Source: Poecilobothrus nobilitatus | Lineage: Eukaryota; Arthropoda; Insecta; Diptera; Dolichopodidae | NCBI GenBank assembly: GCA_947095535.1 | Contig: OX352774.1 | Coordinates: 38,580,496 to 38,644,495 of the forward strand | Length of the DNA: 64,000 nucleotides | Reading direction: 5' to 3' | In this document: positions 1-13,200 of the stretch, one piece after another | Layout: every line of letters starts with the position of its first letter | How positions within the stretch are numbered: position 1 is the first letter of the stretch | Made by a program: the position numbers and the translations under genes | The notes under the pieces: generated by a model | What the model saw: only the letters and a program-made list of their open reading frames with translations | Told to the model about the DNA's origin: nothing | The model's database searches: none

Positions 1-234
1 CAGATTGCAAAAATCTTAAGTAGGACATAAGATATATGCATTTAAAAATAGAGCTTTTTCAAAGTTTGAGGGGCTGTAGCTCCGTAATGGGAGGGGCTAC
101 ATGAAAAAGTTGTTCCACAAAATTATTTATTTTATGAGACCTACCCATGGTTAAAATTTTTTTTCTCTATCTTTAACGGTGTAGAAGTTTTGTAAACAGA
201 CGGACGGACGGACAGAGTGAAAGAGCTTTAAGAG
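1..234. other. Non-satellite flank at the left edge of the array
   Basis: This stretch does not match the 227-bp monomer and has higher GC patches such as 'ggggctgtagctccg' and 'gggaggggctac'. It contains a (GGAC)n tract near its right end. Read on the minus strand it gives a GTCC tract followed by poly-A/T and CCC-rich segments, the general order seen just inside the 5' end of the transposon at 51027-53855, but no long matching stretch is visible. It could be a truncated dispersed repeat of the same broad class in the opposite orientation. That is inference. No open reading frame or RNA gene is evident. Confidence 0.6.
198..213. repeat. (GGAC)n microsatellite tract
   Basis: The sequence reads gacggacggacggaca, about three and a half tetranucleotide units. 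It lies some 20 bases from the first satellite monomer. The complementary motif (GTCC)n recurs at 51164-51193 in the transposon. Such tracts are typical of DINE-1/HINE-type elements in flies. Confidence 0.85.
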
Positions 235-1053
235 CTTTAAAGATTTTCAAAATTAAATTTTATTTTTCTTATTAAAAAATATCTCGTATTGTCCAAAAAT
301 GTGATTTTTGTATGTAAAATTGTTGTTTTTAATAAGGAAACTAGCTAGTTACTAAATTTTAAAATTATTCATACAAATATTGAATTTTCGTGAAAGAAAT
401 ATTTTGACACAAAAATTGGATTAGAAACTCGAAAATACGCTTCTAAATGGGTTAAAATTGACTTTAAAGATTTTCAAAATCAAATTTTATTTTTGTTGTT
501 AAAAAATACCTCGTATTGTCCAAAACTGTGGTTTTTGTATGTAAAATTGTTGTTTTTAATAAAGAAACCAATTAGTTACTAAATTTTAAAATTATTCATA
601 CAAATATTGAATTTTCGTGAAAGAAATATTTTGACACAAAAATTCGATTAGAAACTCGAAAATACGCTTCTAAATGGGTTAAAATTGACTTTAAAGATTT
701 TCAAAATCAAATTTTATTTTTGTTGTTAAAAAATACCTCGTATTGTCCAAAAATGTGATTTTTGTATTTAAATTGTTATTTTTAATAAGGAAACTAACTA
801 GTTCCTAAATTTTAAAATTATTCATACAAATATTGAATTTTCGTGAAAGAAATATTTTGACACAAAAATTCGATTAGAAACTCGAAAATACGCTTCTAAA
901 TGGGTTAAAATTGACTTTAAAGATTTACAAAATCAAATTTTATTTTTGTTGTTAAAAAATACCTCGTATTGTCCAAAAATGTGATTTTTGTATGTAAAAT
1001 TGTTATTTTTAATAAGGAAACTAAGTAGTTCCTAAATTTTAAAATTATTCATA

Positions 1054-1093
1054 CAAAAATAAATAATTATTAATATTATTAATAAAAATAAAT
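1054..1093. repeat. ATT-rich replacement inside a monomer
   Basis: In this monomer the usual segment 'tattgaattttcgtgaaag' is replaced by a pure A/T stretch built of ATT/AAT steps. The interval from 'ataca' to 'attttg' is about 13 bp longer than normal. The flanks are normal satellite. It is a single-copy variant in the window. Confidence 0.8.
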
Positions 1094-2094
1094 ATTTTGA
1101 CACAAAAATTCGATTAGAAACTCGAAAATACGCTTCTAAATGGGTTAAAATTGAATTTAAAGATTTTCAAAATTAAATTTTATTTTTGTTGTTAAAAAAT
1201 ACCTCGTATTGTCCAAAAATGTGATTTTTGTATGTAAAATTGTTGTTTTTAATAAGGAAACTAACTAGTTACTAAATTTTAAAATTATTCATACAAATAT
1301 TGAATTTTCGTGAAAGAAATATTTTGACACAAAAATTCGATTAGAAACTCGAAAATACGCTTCTAAATGGGTTAAAATTGACTTTAAAGATTTTCAAAAT
1401 CAAATTTGATTTTCGTTGTTAAAAAATACCTCGTATTGTCCAAAAATGTGATTTTTGTATGTAAAATTGTTATTTTTAATAAGGAATCTAACTAGTTCGT
1501 AAATTTTAAAATTATTCATACAAATATTGAATTTTCGTGAAAGAAATATTTTGACACAAAAATTTGATTAGAAACTCGAAAATACGCTTCTAAATGGGTT
1601 AAAATTGACTTTAAAGATTTTCAAAATCAAATTTTATTTTTGTTGTTAAAAAATACCTCGTATTGTCCAAAAATGTGATTTTTGTATGTAAAATTGTTAT
1701 TTTTAATAAGGAAACTAAGTAGTTCCTAAATTTTAAAATTATTCATACAAATATTGAATTTTCGTGAAAGAAATATTTTGACACAAAAATTCGATTAAAA
1801 ACTCGAATTTACGCTTCTAAATGGGTTAAAATTGACTTTAAAGATTTTCAAAATCAAATTTTATTTTTCGTATTAACAAATACCTCGTATTGTCCAAAAA
1901 TGTGGTTTTTGTATGTAAAATTGTTGTTTTTAATAAAGAAACCAATTAGTTACTAAATTTTAAAATTATTCATACAAATATTGAATTTTCGTGAAAGAAA
2001 TATTTTGACACAAAAATTCGATTAGAAACTCGAAAATACGCTTCTAAATGGGTTAAAATTGACTTTAAAGATTTTCAAAATCAAATTTTATTTT

Positions 2095-2180
2095 TGTTAA
2101 ATCAAATTTCAAAATCAAAAAATCAAATTTTATTTGGGTTAAAATTGACTTTAAAGATTTTCAAAATCAAATTTTATTTT
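2095..2180. repeat. Internal 86-bp partial duplication in a monomer, copy 1
   Basis: After 'tttatttttgtt' the monomer jumps to 'aaatcaaatttcaaaatc' and then re-enters at 'gggttaaaattgac', duplicating the stretch from 'gggttaaaattgac' to 'ttttattttt'. The affected monomer is about 86 bp longer than normal. A second copy with the same breakpoints lies exactly 540 bp downstream. Confidence 0.85.
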
Positions 2181-2634
2181 TGTTGTTAAAAAATACCTCG
2201 TATTGTCTAAAAATGTGATTTTTGTATGTAAAATTGTTATTTTTAATAAGGAAACTAAGTAGTTCCTAAATTTTAAAATTATTCATACAAATATTGAATT
2301 TTCGTGAAAGAAATATTTTGACACAAAAATTCGATTAGAAACTCGAAAATACGCTTCTAAATGGGTTAAAATTGACTTTAAAGATTTACAAAATCAAATT
2401 TTATTTTTGTTGTTAAAAAATACCTCGTATTGTCCAAAAATGTGATTTTTGTATGTAAAATTGTTATTTTTAATAAGGAAACTAACTAGTTCCTAAATTT
2501 TAAAATTATTCATACAAATATTGAATTTTCGTGAAAGAAATATTTTGACACAAAAATTCGATTAGAAACTCGAAAATACGCTTCTAAATGGGTTAAAATT
2601 GACTTTAAAGATTTTCAAAATCAAATTTTATTTT

Positions 2635-2720
2635 TGTTAAATCAAATTTCAAAATCAAAAAATCAAATTTTATTTGGGTTAAAATTGACTTTAAAGATTT
2701 TCAAAATCAAATTTTATTTT
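2635..2720. repeat. Internal 86-bp partial duplication in a monomer, copy 2
   Basis: This has the same breakpoints and sequence as the duplication at 2095-2180, offset by 540 bp (two 227-bp monomers plus 86). The shared private breakpoint shows that a unit containing this long monomer was itself duplicated in tandem. Confidence 0.85.
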
Positions 2721-2829
2721 TGTTGTTAAAAAATACCTCGTATTGTCCAAAAATGTGATTTTTGTATGTAAAATTGTTGTTTTTAATAAGGAAACTAACT
2801 AGTTACTAAATTTTAAAATTATTCATATA

Positions 2830-5815
2830 AATATTGAATTTTCGTGAAAGAAATATTTTGACACAAAAATTCGATTAGAAACTCGAAAATACGCTTCTAA
2901 ATGGGTTAAAATTGACTTTAAAGATTTACAAAATCAAATTTTATTTTTGTTGTTAAAAAATACCTCGTATTGTCCAAAAATGTGATTTTTGTATGTAAAA
3001 TTGTTATTTTTAATAAGGAAACTAAGTAGTTCCTAAATTTTAAAATTATTCATACAAATATTGAATTTTCGTGAAAGAAATATTTTGACACAAAAATTCG
3101 ATTAGAAACTCGAAAATACGCTTCTAATATGGGTTAAAATTGAATTTAAAGATTTTCAAAATTAAATTTTATTTTTGTTGTTAAAAAATACCTCGTATTG
3201 TCCAAAAATGTGATTTTTGTATGTAAAATTGTTGTTTTTAATAAGGAAACTAACTAGTTACTAAATTTTAAAATTATTCATATAAATATTGAATTTTCGT
3301 GAAAGAAATATTTTGACACAAAAATTCGGTTAAAAACTCGAAAAAACGCTTCCAAATGGGTTAAAATTGGCTTTAAAGATTTTCAAAATCAAATTTTATT
3401 TTTCGTATTAAAAAATACCTCGTATTGTCCAAAAATGTGGTTTTTGTATGTAAAATTGTTGTTTTTAATAAGGAAACTAGCTAGTTACTAAATTTTAAAA
3501 TTATTCATACAAATATTGAATTTTCGTGAAAGAAATATTTTGACACAAAAATTGGATTAGAAACTCGAAAATACGCTTCTAAATGGGTTAAAATTGACTT
3601 TAAAGATTTTCAAAATCAAATTTTATTTTTGTTGTTAAAAAATACCTCGTATTGTCCAAAAATGTGATTTTTGTATGTAAAATTGTTATTTTTAATAAGG
3701 AAACTAAGTAGTTCCTAAATTTTAAAATTATTCATACAAATATTGAATTTTCGTGAAAGAAATATTTTGACACAAAAATTCGATTAAAAACTCGAATTTA
3801 CGCTTCTAAATGGGTTAAAATTGACTTTAAAGATTTTCAAAATCAAATTTTATTTTTCGTATTAAAAAATACCTCGTATTGTCCAAAAATGTGATTTTTG
3901 TATTTAAATTGTTATTTTTAATAAGGAAACTAACTAGTTCCTAAATTTTAAAATTATTCATACAAATATTGAATTTTCGTGAAAGAAATATTTTGACACA
4001 AAAATTCGATTAGAAACTCGAAAATACGCTTCTAAATGGGTTAAAATTGACTTTAAAGATTTACAAAATCAAATTTTATTTTTGTTGTTAAAAAATACCT
4101 CGTATTGTCCAAAAATGTGATTTTTGTATGTAAAATTGTTATTTTTAATAAGGAAACTAAGTAGTTCCTAAATTTTAAAATTATTCATACAAATATTGAA
4201 TTTTCGTGAAAGAAATATTTTGACACAAAAATTCGATTAGAAACTCGAAAATACGCTTCTAATATGGGTTAAAATTGAATTTAAAGATTTTCAAAATTAA
4301 ATTTTATTTTTGTTGTTAAAAAATACCTCGTATTGTCCAAAAATGTGATTTTTGTATGTAAAATTGTTGTTTTTAATAAGGAAACTAACTAGTTACTAAA
4401 TTTTAAAATTATTCATATAAATATTGAATTTTTGTGAAAGAAATATTTTGACACAAAAATTCGGTTAAAAACTCGAAAAAACGCTTCCAAATGGGTTAAA
4501 ATTGGCTTTAAAGATTTTCAAAATCAAATTTTATTTTTCGTATTAAAAAATACCTCGTATTGTCCAAAAATGTGGTTTTTGTATGTAAAATTGTTGTTTT
4601 TAATAAGGAAACTAGCTAGTTACTAAATTTTAAAATTATTCATACAAATATTGAATTTTCGTGAAAGAAATATTTTGACACAAAAATTGGATTAGAAACT
4701 CGAAAATACGCTTCTAAATGGGTTAAAATTGACTTTAAAGATTTTCAAAATCAAATTTTATTTTTGTTGTTAAAAAATACCTCGTATTGTCCAAAAATGT
4801 GATTTTTGTATGTAAAATTGTTATTTTTAATAAGGAAACTAAGTAGTTCCTAAATTTTAAAATTATTCATACAAATATTGAATTTTCGTGAAAGAAATAT
4901 TTTGACACAAAAATTCGATTAAAAACTCGAATTTACGCTTCTAAATGGGTTAAAATTGACTTTAAAGATTTTCAAAATCAAATTTTATTTTTGTTGTTAA
5001 AAAATACCTCGTATTGTCCAAAAATGTGATTTTTGTATTTAAATTGTTATTTTTAATAAGGAAACTAACTAGTTCCTAAATTTTAAAATTATTCATACAA
5101 ATATTGAATTTTCGTGAAAGAAATATTTTGACACAAAAATTCGATTAGAAACTCGAAAATACGCTTCTAAATGGGTTAAAATTGACTTTAAAGATTTACA
5201 AAATCAAATTTTATTTTTGTTGTTAAAAAATACCTCGTATTGTCCAAAAATGTGATTTTTGTATGTAAAATTGTTATTTTTAATAAGGAAACTAAGTAGT
5301 TCCTAAATTTTAAAATTATTCATACAAATATTGAATTTTCGTGAAAGAAATATTTTGACACAAAAATTCGATTAGAAACTCGAAAATACGCTTCTAATAT
5401 GGGTTAAAATTGAATTTAAAGATTTTCAAAATTAAATTTTATTTTTGTTGTTAAAAAATACCTCGTATTGTCCAAAAATGTGATTTTTGTATGTAAAATT
5501 GTTGTTTTTAATAAGGAAACTAACTAGTTACTAAATTTTAAAATTATTCATATAAATATTGAATTTTCGTGAAAGAAATATTTTGACACAAAAATTCGGT
5601 TAAAAACTCGAAAAAACGCTTCCAAATGGGTTAAAATTGGCTTTAAAGATTTTCAAAATCAAATTTTATTTTTCGTATTAAAAAATACCTCGTATTGTCC
5701 AAAAATATGGTTTTTGTATGTAAAATTGTTGTTTTTAATAAGGAAACTAGCTAGTTACTAAATTTTAAAATTATTCATACAAATATTGAATTTTCGTGAA
5801 AGAAATATTTTGACA
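2830..5815. repeat. Pentameric higher-order repeat, 1135-bp period
   Basis: Private variants recur at exactly 1135 bp, five times 227. 'ttcggttaaaaactcg' with 'aaaaaacgcttcc' occurs at 3325, 4460 and 5595. 'cttctaatatggg' occurs at 3121, 4256 and 5391. The 1-bp-short 'tgtatttaaattg' occurs near 3900 and 5035. Left of about 2830 and right of about 5815 the offset comparison breaks down, giving about 2.6 copies. Adjacent monomers within a unit differ far more than monomers one period apart, which defines a higher-order repeat. Confidence 0.9.
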
Positions 5816-6049
5816 CAAAAATTCGATTAAAAACTCGAATTTACGCTTCTAAATGGGTTAAAATTGACTTTAAAGATTTTCAAAATCAAATTTTATTTTT
5901 CGTATTAACAAATACCTCGTATTGTCCAAAAATGTGGTTTTTGTATGTAAAATTGTTGTTTTTAATAAAGAAACCAATTAGTTACTAAATTTTAAAATTA
6001 TTCATACAAATATTGAATTTTCGTGAAAGAAATATTTTGACACAAAAAT

Positions 6050-7205
6050 TCGATTAAAAACCCGAAAATACGCTTCTAAATGGGTTAAAATTGACTTTAA
6101 AGATTTTCAAAATCAAATTTTATTTTTCTTCCTAAAAAATACCTTGTATTGTCCAAAAATGTGGTTTTTGTATGTAAAATTATTGTTTTTAATAAGGAAA
6201 CTAACTAGTTACTAAATTTTAAAATTATTCATACAAATATTGAATTTTCGTGAAAGAAATATTTTGACACAAAAATTCGATTAAAATCCCGAAAATACGC
6301 TTCTAAATGGGTTAAAATTGACTTTAAAGATTTTCAAAATCAAATTTTATTTTTCTTCCTAAAAAATACCTCGTATTGTCCAAAAATGTGGTTTTTGTAT
6401 GAAAAATTGTTGTTTTTAATAAAGAAACCAATTAGTTACTTAATTTTAAAATTATTCATACAAATATTGAATTTTCGTGAAAGAAATATTTCGACACAAA
6501 AATTCGATTAAAAACCCGAAAATACGCTTCTAAATGGGTTAAAATTGACTTTAAAGATTTTCAAAATCAAATTTTATTTTTCTTCCTAAAAAATACCTTG
6601 TTTTGTCGAAAAATGTGGTTTTTGTATGTAAAATTGTTGTTTTTAATAAAGAAACCAATTAGTTACTAAATTTTAAAATTATTCATACAAATATTGAATT
6701 GAAATTGAATTTCGTGAAAGAAATATTTTGACACAATAATTCGATTAAAAACCCGAAAATACGCTTCTAAATGGGTTAAAATTGACTTTAAAGATTTTCA
6801 AAATCAAATTTTATTTTTCTTCCTAAAAAATACCTCGTATTGTCCAAAAAGTGGTTTTTGTATGAAAAATTGTTGTTTTTAATAAAGAAACCAATTAGTT
6901 ACTAAATTTTAAAATTATTCATACAAATATTGAATTTTCGTGAAAGAAATATTTCGACACAAAAATTCGATTAAAAACCCGAAAAAACGCTTCTAAATAG
7001 GTTAAAATTGACTTTAAAGATTTTCAAAATCAAATTTTATTTTTCTTCCTAAAAAATACCTCGTATTGTCCAAAAATGTGGTTTTTGTATGTAAAATTGT
7101 TGTTTTTAATAAGGAAACTAACTAGTTACTAAATTTTAAAATTATTCATACAAATATTGAATTTTCGTGAAAGAAATATTTTGACAAAAAATTCGATTAA
7201 AAACC
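6050..7205. repeat. 'cttcct' satellite subfamily block
   Basis: Five consecutive monomers carry 'tttttcttcctaaaaaatacc' in place of the 'gttgtt' or 'gttatt' form. They also share 'aaaaacccg' or 'aaaatcccg'. The same 'cttcct' variant reappears singly at about 47785, 48690, 49607, 55392, 56526, 61707 and 62150. One monomer near 6697-6712 has a short duplicated 'gaattgaaatt' insertion. Confidence 0.8.
7061..7205. repeat. Truncated satellite monomer (145 bp)
   Basis: The landmarks 'tcgtattgtc' at 7061 and 7206 are only 145 bp apart. The segment from 'ccgaaaatacgcttc' through the poly-T part is missing, and 'gattaaaaa' is joined directly to 'cctcgtattg'. About 82 bp are lost. The downstream monomer switches to the 'gattagaaactcg' type, so the junction may be an unequal-exchange point between subfamilies. 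Confidence 0.85.
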
Positions 7206-10200
7206 TCGTATTGTCCAAAAATGTGATTTTTGTATGTAAAATTGTTATTTTTAATAAGGAATCTAACTAGTTCGTAAATTTTAAAATTATTCATACAAAT
7301 ATTGAATTTTCGTGAAAGAAATATTTTGACACAAAAATTCGATTAGAAACTCGAAAATACGCTTCTAAATGGGTTAAAATTGACTTTAAAGATTTTCAAA
7401 ATCAAATTTTATTTTTGTTGTTAAAAAATACCTCGTATTGTCCAAAAATGTGATTTTTGTATGTAAAATTGTTGTTTTTAATAAAGAAACCAATTAGTTA
7501 CTAAATTTTAAAATTATTCATACAAATATTGAATTTTCGTGAAAGAAATATTTTGACAAAAAATTGGATGAAAAACTCGAATATACGCTTCTAAATGGGT
7601 TAAAATTGACTTTAAAGATTTTCAAAATTAAATTTTATTTTTCTTATTAAAAAATACCTCGTATTGTCCAAAAATGTGGTTTTTGTATGTAAAATTGTTG
7701 TTTTTAATAAAGAAAGCAATTAGTTACTAAATTTTAAAATTATTCATACAAATATTGAATTTTCGTGAAAGAAATATTTTGACAACAAAATCGATTAAAA
7801 ACCCGAAAATACGCTTCTAAATGGGTTAAAATTGACTTTAAAGATTTTCAAAATCAAATTTTATTTTTGTTATTAAAAAATACCTCGTATTGTACAAAAA
7901 TGTGGTTTTTGTATGAAAAATTGTTGTTTTTAATAAAGAAACCAATTAGTTACTAAATTTTAAAATTATTCATACAAATATTGAATTTTCGTGAAAGAAA
8001 TATTTTGACAAAAAATTCGATTAAAAACCCGAAAATACGCTTCTAAATGGGTTAAAATTGACTTTAAAGATTTTCAAAATCAAATTTTATTTTTGTTATT
8101 AAAAAATACCTCGTATTGTCCCAAAAATGTGGTTTTTTTATGTAAAATTATTGTTTTTAATAAAGAAACCAATTAGTTACTAAATTTTAAAATTATTCAT
8201 ACAAATATTGAATTTTCGTGAAAGAAATATTTTGACAAAAAATTCGATTAAAAACCCGAAAATACGCTTCTAAATGGGTTAAAACTGACTTAAAGAACTT
8301 CAAAATCAAATTTTATTTTTGTTTTTAAAAAATACAGCGTATTGTCCCAAAAATGTGGTTTTTGTATGTAAAATTGTTGTTTTTAATAAAGAAACCAATT
8401 AGTTACTAAATTTTGAAATTATTCATACAAATATTGAATTTTCGTGAAAGAAATATTTTGACAAAAAATTCGATTAAAAACCCGAAAATACGCTTCTAAA
8501 TGGGTTAAAACTGACTTAAAGATTTTCAAAATTAAATTTTATTTTTCTTATTAAGAAATACCTCATATTGTCCAAAAATGTGGTTTTTGTCTGTAAAATT
8601 GTTGTTTTTAATAAGGAAACTAACTAGTTACTAAATTTTAATATTTTTCATACAATTATTGAATATTCGTGAAAGAAATATTTTGACACAAAAATTCGAT
8701 TAAAAACTCGAAAATACGCTTCTAAATGGGTTAAAATTGACTTTAAAGATTTTCAAAATCAAATTTTATTTTTGTTATTAAATAATACCTCGTATTGTCC
8801 AAAAATGTGGTTTTTATATGTAAAATTGTTGTTTTTAATAAAGAAACCAATTAGTTACTAAATTTTAATATTTTTCATACAAATATTGAATTTTCGTGAA
8901 AGAAATATTTTGACAAAAAATTCGATTAAAAACCCGAAAATACGCTTCTAAATGGGTTAAAATTGACTTTAAAGATTTTCAAAATCAAATTTTATTTTTG
9001 TTATTAAAAAATACCTCGTATTGTCCCAAAAATGTGGTATTTGGATGTAAAATTGTTGTTTTTAATAAGGAAACTAACTAGTTACTAAATTTTAAAATTA
9101 TTCATACAAATATTGAATTTTCGTGAAAGAAATATTTTGACACAAAAATTCGATTAAAAACCCAAAAATACGCTTCTAAATGGGTTAAAATTGACTTTAA
9201 AGATTTTCAAAATCAAATTTTATTTTTGTTATTAAAAAATACATCGTATTGTCCCAAAAATGTGGTTTTTGTATGTAAAATTGTTGTTTTTAATAAGGAA
9301 ACTAACTAGTTACTAAATTTTAATATTTTTCATACAATTATTGAATTTTCGTGAAAGAAATATTTTGACAAAAAATTCGATTAAAAACCCGAAAATACGC
9401 TTCTAAATGGGTTAAAACTGACTTAAAGATTTTCAAAATCAAATTCTATTTTTGTTATTAAAAAATACCTCGTATTGTCCCAAAAATGTGGTATTTGTTC
9501 GATTAGAAACTCGAAAATACGCTTCTAAATGGGTTAAAATTGACTTTAAAGATTTTCAAAATCAAATTTTATTTTTGTTGTTAAAAAATACCTCGTATTG
9601 TCCAAAAATGTGATTTTTGTATGTAAAATTGTTGTTTTTAATAAGGAAACTAACTAGTTACTAAATTTTAATATTTTTCATACAAATATTGAATTTTCGT
9701 GAAAGAAATATTTTGACAAAAAATTCGATTAAAAACCCGAAAATACGCTTCCAAATGGGTTAAAATTGACTTTAAAGATTTTCAAAATCAAATTTTATTT
9801 TTGTTGTTAAAAAATACCTCGTATTGTCCAAAAATGTGGTTTTTGTATGAAAAATTGTTGTTTTTAATAAAGAAACCAATTAGTTACTAAATTTTAAAAT
9901 TATTCATACAAATATTGAATTTTCGTGAAAGAAATATTTTGACAAAAAAATCGATTAAAAACCCGAAAATACGCTTCTAAATGGGTTAAAATTGACTTTA
10001 AAGATTTTCAAAATCAAATTTTATTTTTGTTATTAAAAAATACCTCGTATTGTACAAAAATGTGGTTTTTGTATGAAAAATTGTTGTTTTTAATAAAGAA
10101 ACCAATTAGTTACTAAATTTTAAAATTATTCATACAAATATTGAATTTTCGTGAAAGAAATATTTTGACAAAAAATTCGATTAAAAACCCGAAAATACGC

Positions 10201-13200
10201 TTCTAAATGGGTTAAAATTGACTTTAAAGATTTTCAAAATCAAATTCTATTTTTGTTATTAAAAAATACCTCGTATTGTCCCAAAAATGTGGTATTTGTA
10301 TGTAAAATTGTTGTTTTTAATAAGGAAACTAACTAGTTACTAAATTTTAAAATTATTCATACAAATATTGAATTTTCGTGAAAGAAATATTTTGACACAA
10401 AAATTCGATTAAAAACCCAAAAATACGCTTCTAAATGGGTTAAAATTGACTTTAAAGATTTTCAAAATCAAATTTTATTTTTGTTATTAAAAAATACATC
10501 GTATTGTCCCAAAAATGTGGTTTTTGTATGTAAAATTGTTGTTTTTAATAAGGAAACTAACTAGTTACTAAATTTTAATATTTTTCATACAATTATTGAA
10601 TTTTCGTGAAAGAAATATTTTGACAAAAAATTCGATTAAAAACCCGAAAATACGCTTCTAAATGGGTTAAAACTGACTTAAAGATTTTCAAAATCAAATT
10701 CTATTTTTGTTATTAAAAAATACCTCGTATTGTCCCAAAAATGTGGTATTTGTTCGATTAGAAACTCGAAAATACGCTTCTAAATGGGTTAAAATTGACT
10801 TTAAAGATTTTCAAAATCAAATTTTATTTTTGTTGTTAAAAAATACCTCGTATTGTCCAAAAATGTGATTTTTGTATGTAAAATTGTTGTTTTTAATAAG
10901 GAAACTAACTAGTTACTAAATTTTAATATTTTTCATACAAATATTGAATTTTCGTGAAAGAAATATTTTGACAAAAAATTCGATTAAAAACCCGAAAATA
11001 CGCTTCTAAATGGGTTAAAATTGACTTTAAAGATTTTCAAAATCAAATTTTATTTTTGTTGTTAAAAAATACCTCGTATTGTCCAAAAATGTGGTTTTTG
11101 TATGAAAAATTGTTGTTTTTAATAAAGAAACCAATTAGTTACTAAATTTTAAAATTATTCATACAAATATTGAATTTTCGTGAAAGAAATATTTTGACAA
11201 AAAATTCGATTAAAAACCCGAAAATACGCTTCTAAATGGGTTAAAATTGACTTTAAAGATTTTCAAAATCAAATTTTATTTTTGTTGTTAAAAAATACCT
11301 CGTATTGTCCAAAAATGTGGTTTTTGTATGAAAAATTGTTGTTTTTAATAAAGAAACCAATTAGTTACTAAATTTTAAAATTATTCACACAAATATTGAA
11401 TTTTCGTGAAAGAAGTATTTTGACAAAAAATTCGATTAAAAACCCGAAAATACGCTTCTAAATGGGTTAAAATTGACTTTAAAGATTTTCAAAATCAAAT
11501 TTTATTTTTGTTATTAAAAAATACCTCGTATTGTCCCAAAAATGTGGTATTTGTATGTAAAATTGTTGTTTTTAATAAGGAAACTAACTAGTTACTAAAT
11601 TTTAATATTTTTCATACAATTATTGAATTTTCGTGAAAGAAATATTTTGACAAAAAATTCGATTAAAAACCCGAAAATACGCTTCTAAATGGGTTAAAAC
11701 TGACTTAAAGATTTTCAAAATCAAATTCTATTTTTGTTATTAAAAAATACCTCGTATTGTCCCAAAAATGTGGTATTTGTTCGATTAGAAACTCGAAAAT
11801 ACGCTTCTAAATGGGTTAAAATTGACTTTAAAGATTTTCAAAATCAAATTTTATTTTTGTTGTTAAAAAATACCTCGTATTGTCCAAAAATGTGATTTTT
11901 GTATGTAAAATTGTTGTTTTTAATAAGGAAACTAACTAGTTACTAAATTTTAATATTTTTCATACAAATATTGAATTTTCGTGAAAGAAATATTTTGACA
12001 AAAAATTCGATTAAAAACCCGAAAATACGCTTCTAAATGGGTTAAAATTGACTTTAAAGATTTTCAAAATCAAATTTTATTTTTGTTGTTAAAAAATACC
12101 TCGTATTGTCCAAAAATGTGGTTTTTGTATGAAAAATTGTTGTTTTTAATAAAGAAACCAATTAGTTACTAAATTTTAAAATTATTCATACAAATATTGA
12201 ATTTTCGTGAAAGAAATATTTTGACAAAAAAATCGATTAAAAACCCGAAAATACGCTTCTAAATGGGTTAAAATTGACTTTAAAGATTTTCAAAATCAAA
12301 TTTTATTTTTGTTATTAAAAAATACCTCGTATTGTACAAAAATGTGGTTTTTGTATGAAAAATTGTTGTTTTTAATAAAGAAACCAATTAGTTACTAAAT
12401 TTTAAAATTATTCATACAAATATTGAATTTTCGTGAAAGAAATATTTTGACAAAAAATTCGATTAAAAACCCGAAAATACGCTTCTAAATGGGTTAAAAT
12501 TGACTTTAAAGATTTTCAAAATCAAATTCTATTTTTGTTATTAAAAAATACCTCGTATTGTCCCAAAAATGTGGTATTTGTATGTAAAATTGTTGTTTTT
12601 AATAAGGAAACTAACTAGTTACTAAATTTTAAAATTATTCATACAAATATTGAATTTTCGTGAAAGAAATATTTTGACAAAAAATTCGATTAAAAACCCG
12701 AAAATACGCTTCTAAATGGGTTAAAATTGACTTTAAAGATTTTCAAAATCAAATTCTATTTTTGTTATTAAAAAATACCTCGTATTGTCCCAAAAATGTG
12801 GTTTTTGTATGTAAAATTGTTGTTTTTAATAAAGAAACCAATTAGTTACTAAATTTTAAAATTATTCATACAAATATTGAATTTTCGTGAAAGAAATATT
12901 TTGACAAAAAAATCGATTAAAAACCCGAAAATACGCTTCTAAATGGGTTAAAATTGACTTTAAAGATTTTCAAAATCAAATTTTATTTTTGTTATTAAAA
13001 AATACCTCGTATTGTACAAAAATGTGGTTTTTGTATGAAAAATTGTTGTTTTTAATAAAGAAACCAATTAGTTACTAAATTTTAAAATTATTCATACAAA
13101 TATTGAATTTTCGTGAAAGAAATATTTTGACAAAAAATTCGATTAAAAACCCGAAAATACGCTTCTAAATGGGTTAAAATTGACTTTAAAGATTTTCAAA

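Larger units (their letters stand above)
235..6050. repeat. Satellite block with 'gattagaaactcg' monomers
   Basis: Most monomers here carry 'gattagaaactcg', 'ttttgttgttaaaa' and 'gtgatttttg', a combination that is much rarer further right. Several have 'ctaagtagttcc' in place of 'ctaactagttac', which removes the SpeI site. The first monomer starts abruptly at about 235 inside the unit ('ctttaaagatttt') and is otherwise intact, so the array edge is sharp and not a gradient of decay. Confidence 0.85.
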
